Source of the DNA: CAXSBR01 sp964236495
Lineage (GTDB): Bacteria > Actinomycetota > Actinomycetes > Mycobacteriales > Jatrophihabitantaceae
Assembly (NCBI GenBank): GCA_964236495.1
Contig: CAXSBR010000046.1
Span: 1-9,561, forward strand
Direction: 5' to 3'
DNA: 9,561 nucleotides
The notes beneath the pieces are model-generated. The model did no database searches, had not been told where the DNA came from, and was given only the letters and a program-made list of their open reading frames with translations. A program made the translations under genes and the position numbers. Below, piece after piece: positions 5,968 to 9,561 of the stretch (position 1 is the stretch's first letter; each line of letters starts with the position of its first letter).

Positions 5968-6801
5968 TCAGGAGGTGAGTGCCTGGGTACCGGTGACTCT
6001 GAGCAGGTCGAGCTTGGAGGCGTCGGACGATCCGGGTGCGACGGTGTAGACGACGATGCGCAGGTCGGTGCCAGGCGAGGTCAGGACGTCGCAGTCGATC
6101 TCGATCGCCCCGACCGGGGTCGCGGTAGCGGTCTTCGTGCTCGACCGGTGCCGTGCGATGTGCGCGGTGTGCCAGCGCTGCTGGAAGTCGATGGACCCCG
6201 CCCGCAGCCGGCTGACCAGCGATGCGAGCGCGGGGTCGTGGGGGTACCGGCCGGTGGCCTCGCGCAGATCGGCGACCAGGTCGCTGGAGAACTCCTCGGC
6301 GTGCTTGTCGTCGAAATCGATGATGCCCGGTGCCTCCATGAAATGACGCCACGCGACGTTGCGCTCCACCCCGTGGCGCTCGGAGGGATCCCCAGTGAGC
6401 GCGGCCCAGAGCGGATTCCACCAGAGCAGGTCCCAGGCGGCGGAGTGCACCCCGATCGGGACATCGCCGAGTCGGTCGAGCATCCGCTGCACGCCGGGCG
6501 TGATGTGGTGAGACACCACGCCGTCGGTCGGTGGTGCGGCGCCGCCGACGCGGTACAGGTGATCGCGCTCGTCGTCGGTGAGGCGCAGCGCCCGGGCAAG
6601 CGCACCGAGCAACTGAGGGGACGGGTGCCTCGCTCTGCCCTGTTCCAGCCGCACGAGGTATTCGACGCTGACACCGGCCAGGCCCGCCAGTTCCTCGCGT
6701 CGGAGTCCTGGCGCGCGCCGTCCCGTTCCGGGCGCCAGTCCCACCTCGTGGGGACTGAGCCGGTCGCGCCACGCACGCAGCACCGCGGCGAATTCGTCCA
6801 T
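5968..6801 (-). CDS. XRE/HTH transcriptional regulator with MmyB-like C-terminal ligand-binding domain
   Basis: This 277-aa cytoplasmic DNA-binding protein has an N-terminal XRE-type helix-turn-helix (about 4-75; core GLRREELAGLAGVSVEYLVRLEQGR at 32-56). The rest matches the MmyB-like PAS-related fold: AAWDLLWWNPLWAALTG (121-137), NVAWRHFM (148-155), SIDFQQRWHTAHIARHRS (203-220), and the closing TDLRIVVYTVAPGS...LDLL (245-267). In the MmyB family the second domain is thought to sense a small hydrophobic ligand, possibly a fatty acid. The start at 6801 (MDEFAAVLRAW) has GGGGGC just upstream and agrees with family N-termini; an upstream in-frame ATG at 6852 would add 17 uncharacteristic residues and overlap the promoter of the divergent gene. 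It is divergent from the SDR gene across 86 bp, the common arrangement in which such regulators control the neighbouring oxidoreductase, usually as repressors. Confidence 0.93.
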   Translation of the reverse strand: MDEFAAVLRAWRDRLSPHEVGLAPGTGRRAPGLRREELAGLAGVSVEYLVRLEQGRARHPSPQLLGALARALRLTDDERDHLYRVGGAAPPTDGVVSHHITPGVQRMLDRLGDVPIGVHSAAWDLLWWNPLWAALTGDPSERHGVERNVAWRHFMEAPGIIDFDDKHAEEFSSDLVADLREATGRYPHDPALASLVSRLRAGSIDFQQRWHTAHIARHRSSTKTATATPVGAIEIDCDVLTSPGTDLRIVVYTVAPGSSDASKLDLLRVTGTQALTS

Positions 6802-6851
6802 GCCCCCAGCATGCCGCGTCGTGCCCGATCGAGCGTGGTACCGGCAGGGCA

Positions 6852-6857
6852 TACCTT
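6852..6857 (+). promoter_or_regulatory. Candidate -10 element of the SDR gene
   Basis: TACCTT fits the mycobacterial TANNNT -10. A poor -35 (TCGAGC, 6829-6834) lies 17 bases upstream. Transcription would begin near 6864, giving a leader of about 24 bases that contains GGTGGAG before the ATG at 6888. The element lies in the 86-bp space shared with the divergent regulator, so it is a likely place for control by that protein. Confidence 0.35.
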
Positions 6858-6887
6858 CACCGGCGCACTGTGCCCCACGGTGGAGTC

Positions 6888-7568
6888 ATGACAACGACAT
6901 TGATCACCGGAGGCAATCGCAGCCTCGGACTGGAAACCGCACGCCGCCTTCTCGAGGCCGGACACATCGTCTACGCAGGGATGCGTGACCCCGACAGCGG
7001 TGCCGCCGCACGTTCACTGGGCGCGCAGGTCGTCGGATTGGATGTGACGGACGCACAGTCGGTGGACGCGGCGATGGCCGCACTGCCCGAGCTCGACGTC
7101 CTGGTCAACAACGCCGGCATCCTGGGCACCGCATTCGGCGTGGACGATCTGGACGCCGACGCCATGGCCACCGTCCTTTCCACCAACGTCACCGGCATCG
7201 TTCGGGTGACGCAGGCCGCGTTGCCGCTGCTACGACGCTCCTCGAACCCGGTGATCGTCAACGTGGCATCGGGTGTGGGCTGGCCCCGTTACCTGCAGGA
7301 CCCCGCCCATGACGAGTTTCCCGTGCAGGCCGTGCCCTACGCGGCGTCCAAGGCCGCGGTCATCGCCTTGACCGTGCAGTACGCGAAGAACCTGCCCGAC
7401 ATGCGGGTGAACGTCACCGATCCCGGCTACACCGCCACCGATTTCAACCGGCACAGCGGACACCAGACCGTCACCGAAGGCACCGACGCCACCGTCGCGC
7501 TGGCCACCATCGGCCAGGACGGCCCCACCGGCGAGTTCCACGATCGCACCGGTCGCATCACTTACTGA
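6888..7568 (+). CDS. Short-chain dehydrogenase/reductase (SDR), NADPH-type
   Basis: This 226-aa cytoplasmic oxidoreductase is a classical-SDR Rossmann protein. The cofactor loop is TGGNRSLG (7-14), where the usual TGxxxGxG has Ser at position 12 in place of the middle Gly; R11 in the loop suggests NADPH. LDVTD (51-55) lies at the adenine-binding site and NNAG is at 74-77. N100, S128 (VASG), Y151 and K155 (YAASK) give the full catalytic tetrad, and DPGYTATDFN (178-187) is the PG segment. It is slightly shorter than the usual ~250 aa, with a short substrate-binding loop. Substrate unknown. The ATG at 6888 has GGTGGAG just upstream and begins the first beta strand cleanly (MTTTLITGG); a GTG at 6870 would add six residues and lacks an SD. 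It is divergent from, and probably regulated by, the MmyB-type protein. Confidence 0.93.
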   Translation: MTTTLITGGNRSLGLETARRLLEAGHIVYAGMRDPDSGAAARSLGAQVVGLDVTDAQSVDAAMAALPELDVLVNNAGILGTAFGVDDLDADAMATVLSTNVTGIVRVTQAALPLLRRSSNPVIVNVASGVGWPRYLQDPAHDEFPVQAVPYAASKAAVIALTVQYAKNLPDMRVNVTDPGYTATDFNRHSGHQTVTEGTDATVALATIGQDGPTGEFHDRTGRITY

Positions 7569-7603
7569 CGGCCTCCTATCGCTTTGGTTGTCAGCCGTCC
7601 CAC

Positions 7604-7609
7604 TACAGT
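7604..7609 (+). promoter_or_regulatory. -10 element giving a probable leaderless transcript
   Basis: TACAGT (TANNNT) ends six bases before the ATG at 7616, the spacing that places the transcription start on the A of the start codon. No good -35 is seen, which is usual for mycobacterial promoters. Confidence 0.45.
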
Positions 7610-7615
7610 TCCAGC

Positions 7616-8005
7616 ATGGTGAAGGGAGCAAGTCCGTCACGGCGAAGTCGAACCACTCTGCTGGCCCTGAACGGGGTGGGCGCGCTCATCGCGACGGGAT
7701 TTGCCGCAGCCGGCCTCATCCGTCCTTCGATCGCCGAGCCGACCTCGGATGCTGAACCGAATACTATTACCAGTTTCTGGGCGGTGAGTTCGGCGATTCG
7801 GACCTGGGCCATCACCGGTCCGCTGCTGAGCGCCCTGCTGACTCGTCGGGATCCCTCGCCACACATCGTTGCCGCAGCAGGCTTTGTGCAGCTGGGCGAC
7901 GCAGCGCTGGGGCTGCGACAGCGCAACGGATTCATGGCGATCGCGCCGGCCGTGATGGGCGTCATCCACCTAAGCACCGCCCGCGTGCTGGGCCGCTCGC
8001 GCTAG
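7616..8005 (+). CDS. Small hypothetical multi-pass membrane protein
   Basis: This 129-aa protein starts with a basic segment (MVKGASPSRRSR), then shows hydrophobic stretches at about 14-36 (LLALNGVGALIATGFAAAGL), 53-76 (FWAVSSAIRTWAITGPLLSALL), 83-98 (HIVAAAGFVQLGDAAL) and 106-122 (FMAIAPAVMGVIHLSTA), i.e. three or four membrane segments. I do not recognise a family with certainty; small four-helix proteins of this kind occur next to oxidoreductases and regulators in actinobacteria. It has no SD before the ATG, while a TANNNT -10 sits exactly right for leaderless translation. It begins 47 bases after the SDR stop on the same strand and probably has its own promoter. The stop TAG is followed by a small AGGC-CTTG-GCCT hairpin (8010-8021). 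Confidence 0.75.
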   Translation: MVKGASPSRRSRTTLLALNGVGALIATGFAAAGLIRPSIAEPTSDAEPNTITSFWAVSSAIRTWAITGPLLSALLTRRDPSPHIVAAAGFVQLGDAALGLRQRNGFMAIAPAVMGVIHLSTARVLGRSR

Positions 8006-8009
8006 CTCG

Positions 8010-8021
8010 AGGCCTTGGCCT
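8010..8021. terminator. Short hairpin after the small membrane protein (weak)
   Basis: AGGC-CTTG-GCCT, a 4-bp stem and tetraloop, lies five bases after the stop at 8005. There is no U-tract and the stem is short. Confidence 0.2.
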
Positions 8022-8208
8022 AGACGTCTCGCCATCGATACGTCGCCGCCGATAGACCGCCGCGGATTACGGGCGCCAGTGTCCGCCCCGCGGCGCGCAG
8101 GTCGTCGCAATTGGCGGGCCGGTCCATGGCAACAAGCCCGGCATCGAGAACTCCGATGTAGCACGGCATTGGTCGGAAGTTCTCTTCGCCGTTCCCTTGC
8201 GTTCGCTG

Positions 8209-8221
8209 GGCTCACTGAGCC
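8209..8221. promoter_or_regulatory. Inverted repeat upstream of the phospholipase gene, possible operator
   Basis: GGCTC-ACT-GAGCC is a perfect 5-bp inverted repeat 37 bases before the ATG at 8259. No convincing -10/-35 pair is visible in 8006-8258, so I could not place the promoter relative to it. Confidence 0.25.
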
Positions 8222-8258
8222 TTGGGGTGCTGTCCCTACCCCGACCTCAGGAGACTCA

Positions 8259-9561
8259 ATGCCTACCGTCGATCGTCGCCGATTCCTGCAGATGACCGGT
8301 GGAGCGGCCGCCTTGACGATGCTGCCGACCAGCATCGCCCGCGCGGCCGCCATCCCCGCCCACCGAGCCACTCGGACGATCAAGGACGTCGAGCATGTCG
8401 TGGTCCTGATGCAGGAAAACCGCTCGTTCGACCACTACTTCGGCACCATGCGCGGTGTTCGCGGGTTCGGCGATCCGCACCCGGCCACGTTGCCCAGCGG
8501 CAAGTCGGTGTGGCACCAGTCCGACGGTGCAACATCGGAGGTGCTGCCGTTTCGTCCGGACCTCGACGATCTGGGCCTGGCGTTCATCCGAGACCTCGAC
8601 CACGGCTGGAACGGCGGCCACGAAGCCTTCAACGGCGGTCGGTACGACAAGTGGGTGCCGACGAAGACCTCGACCACCATGGCGCACCTGCGGCGCAGCG
8701 ACATGCCGTTCCATTACGCGCTGGCCGACGCGTTCACCGTCTGCGACAACTACCACTGCTCGCTGCTCGGCCCGACCGACCCGAACCGCTACTACATGTG
8801 GACGGGGTGGGTGGGCAACGACGGCAAGGGCGGCGGTCCGGTGATCGCCAACGACGAACTGGGCTACGCCTGGACGACCTACCCCGAACGCCTCGAGAAG
8901 GCCGGCGTGTCCTGGAAGATCTACCAGGACGTCGGGCTCGGTCTGGACGCCGCCGGGTACTGGGGCTGGACCAACGAGGCCTACATCGGCAACTACGGCG
9001 ACAACTCGCTGCTGTACTTCGACCAGTACCGCACCGCGCAGCCGGGTAGCCCCCTGTACGACAAAGCGCGCACCGGCACGAACGTCAGCGCCGGCGACGG
9101 CTTCTTCGACATCCTCGCTGCCGACGTCAAGGCTGACCGGCTACCCCAGGTGTCCTACATCGTGGCGCCGGAAGCATTCACCGAACACCCGAACTGGCCG
9201 GCCAACTACGGCGCCTGGTACGTGTCGAAGGCGCTGGACGCGTTGACGAGCAACCCCGAGGTGTGGTCGAAGACGGCGCTGTTTCTCACCTACGACGAGA
9301 ACGACGGTTTCTTCGACCACCTCGTGCCTCCGTATGCAAACACCGCCTTTCTGCCCGGCGCATCGACGGTCTCGACGGTGTACGAGGAGTACACCGGCCC
9401 CGAAGGCGTGCCCGGCAACTACGGGATGGGTCAACGGGTTCCGATGACCGTCATCTCGCCGTGGAGCACCGGCGGATGGGTGTGCTCGGAGAACTTCGAC
9501 CACACTTCGATCATCCGGTTTCTGGAGACCCGTTTCGGCGTCCACGAGCCCAACATCACCC
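8259..9561 (+). CDS. Tat-exported phospholipase C / phosphoesterase family protein (3' end outside window)
   Basis: 434 residues are visible and the frame is open at the window edge. The N-terminus is a twin-arginine signal peptide: MPTVDRRRFLQM, a hydrophobic stretch (GGAAALTMLPTSIA) and an ARA-A cleavage region near residue 29, so the enzyme is folded before export. The mature part is the PF04185 phosphoesterase fold of bacterial phospholipase C and acid phosphatase AcpA-type enzymes: MQENRSFDHYFGTMRGVRGF (51-70), LDHGWNGGHEAFNGG (113-127), SLLGPTDPNRYYMWTG (168-183), EHPNWPANYGAWYV (309-322), LTYDENDGFFDHLVPP (343-358), and FDHTSIIRFLE (413-423). E53, N54, D348 and H414-type positions are the expected metal and active-site residues. 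It should cleave the headgroup of phosphatidylcholine-like phospholipids outside the membrane. M. tuberculosis PlcA-D belong to the same family; the missing C-terminal region decides whether the PLC-specific C-terminal domains are present. AGGAG five bases before the ATG is a strong SD. Confidence 0.92.
   Translation, partial: MPTVDRRRFLQMTGGAAALTMLPTSIARAAAIPAHRATRTIKDVEHVVVLMQENRSFDHYFGTMRGVRGFGDPHPATLPSGKSVWHQSDGATSEVLPFRPDLDDLGLAFIRDLDHGWNGGHEAFNGGRYDKWVPTKTSTTMAHLRRSDMPFHYALADAFTVCDNYHCSLLGPTDPNRYYMWTGWVGNDGKGGGPVIANDELGYAWTTYPERLEKAGVSWKIYQDVGLGLDAAGYWGWTNEAYIGNYGDNSLLYFDQYRTAQPGSPLYDKARTGTNVSAGDGFFDILAADVKADRLPQVSYIVAPEAFTEHPNWPANYGAWYVSKALDALTSNPEVWSKTALFLTYDENDGFFDHLVPPYANTAFLPGASTVSTVYEEYTGPEGVPGNYGMGQRVPMTVISPWSTGGWVCSENFDHTSIIRFLETRFGVHEPNIT

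Noticed and set aside
5788..6891. A 367-codon plus-strand frame antisense to the MmyB-type regulator
   Set aside because: It overlaps the aquaporin 3' end, crosses the 15-bp repeat (giving repeated RAAPS), and mirrors the regulator gene; a high-GC artefact.
8222..9049. A 275-codon plus-strand frame overlapping the phospholipase gene
   Set aside because: Its product is Arg/Pro-rich without family character and it lies over the clear Tat signal and PF04185 motifs in the neighbouring frame.
1..9561. tRNA/rRNA genes, CRISPR array, complete insertion sequence, replication origin
   Set aside because: I looked for cloverleaf and TTCGAATC-type patterns, regularly spaced repeats, transposase motifs and DnaA-box clusters, and saw none that holds up.

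Overview
The window reads as high-GC actinobacterial chromosome, most likely an environmental member of the Mycobacteriaceae. The reasons are strong G/C third-position bias, a LexA box close to the mycobacterial consensus, TANNNT -10 elements that give leaderless or short-leader genes, an ileS preceded by an ultrashort-stem T-box leader, and a MmyB-type regulator divergent from an SDR gene. The genus is inferred from these features; no 16S or other marker gene is present.

Layout. (1) 1-231: the 5' end of a minus-strand gene, probably a DUF222/13E12-type HNH protein, with a near-consensus LexA (SOS) box over its promoter and start. (2) 206-710: a 0.5 kb gap with no recognisable gene. (3) 711-4001 (minus): a complete 1096-aa isoleucyl-tRNA synthetase. 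Its class I HIGH signature is rearranged to G-T-H-H and its KMSKS loop reads KMSKH. (4) 4002-4300 (minus): a T-box riboswitch in front of ileS, with stem I, a textbook antisequestrator and 7-nt tRNA-acceptor bulge, and segments able to hide the ileS Shine-Dalgarno sequence. (5) 4461-5852 (plus): two palindromes, then a tightly coupled pair (TAATG junction) of a 150-aa ParB-like 'DGYHR' protein and a 291-aa MIP/aquaporin with an atypical NPI motif and selectivity filter. (6) 5884-5940: a 15-bp tandem repeat and a GC palindrome between convergent genes. (7) 5968-7568: a MmyB-type regulator (minus) divergent from a short-chain dehydrogenase/reductase (plus), probably its target. (8) 7616-8005: a small membrane protein with a probable leaderless start. 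(9) 8259 to the end: a Tat-exported phospholipase C/phosphoesterase, cut by the window edge.

The strongest regulatory story is the ileS unit. Uncharged tRNA-Ile should bind the T-box leader and open the ileS ribosome-binding site. The synthetase is of the eukaryote-like IleRS2 type with the swapped GXHH signature, which is associated with very high resistance to mupirocin-type inhibitors, so it may be a resistance-type IleRS under normal isoleucine-starvation control. The coupled ParB-like/aquaporin pair is the least understood unit here and the best candidate for an undescribed functional partnership.
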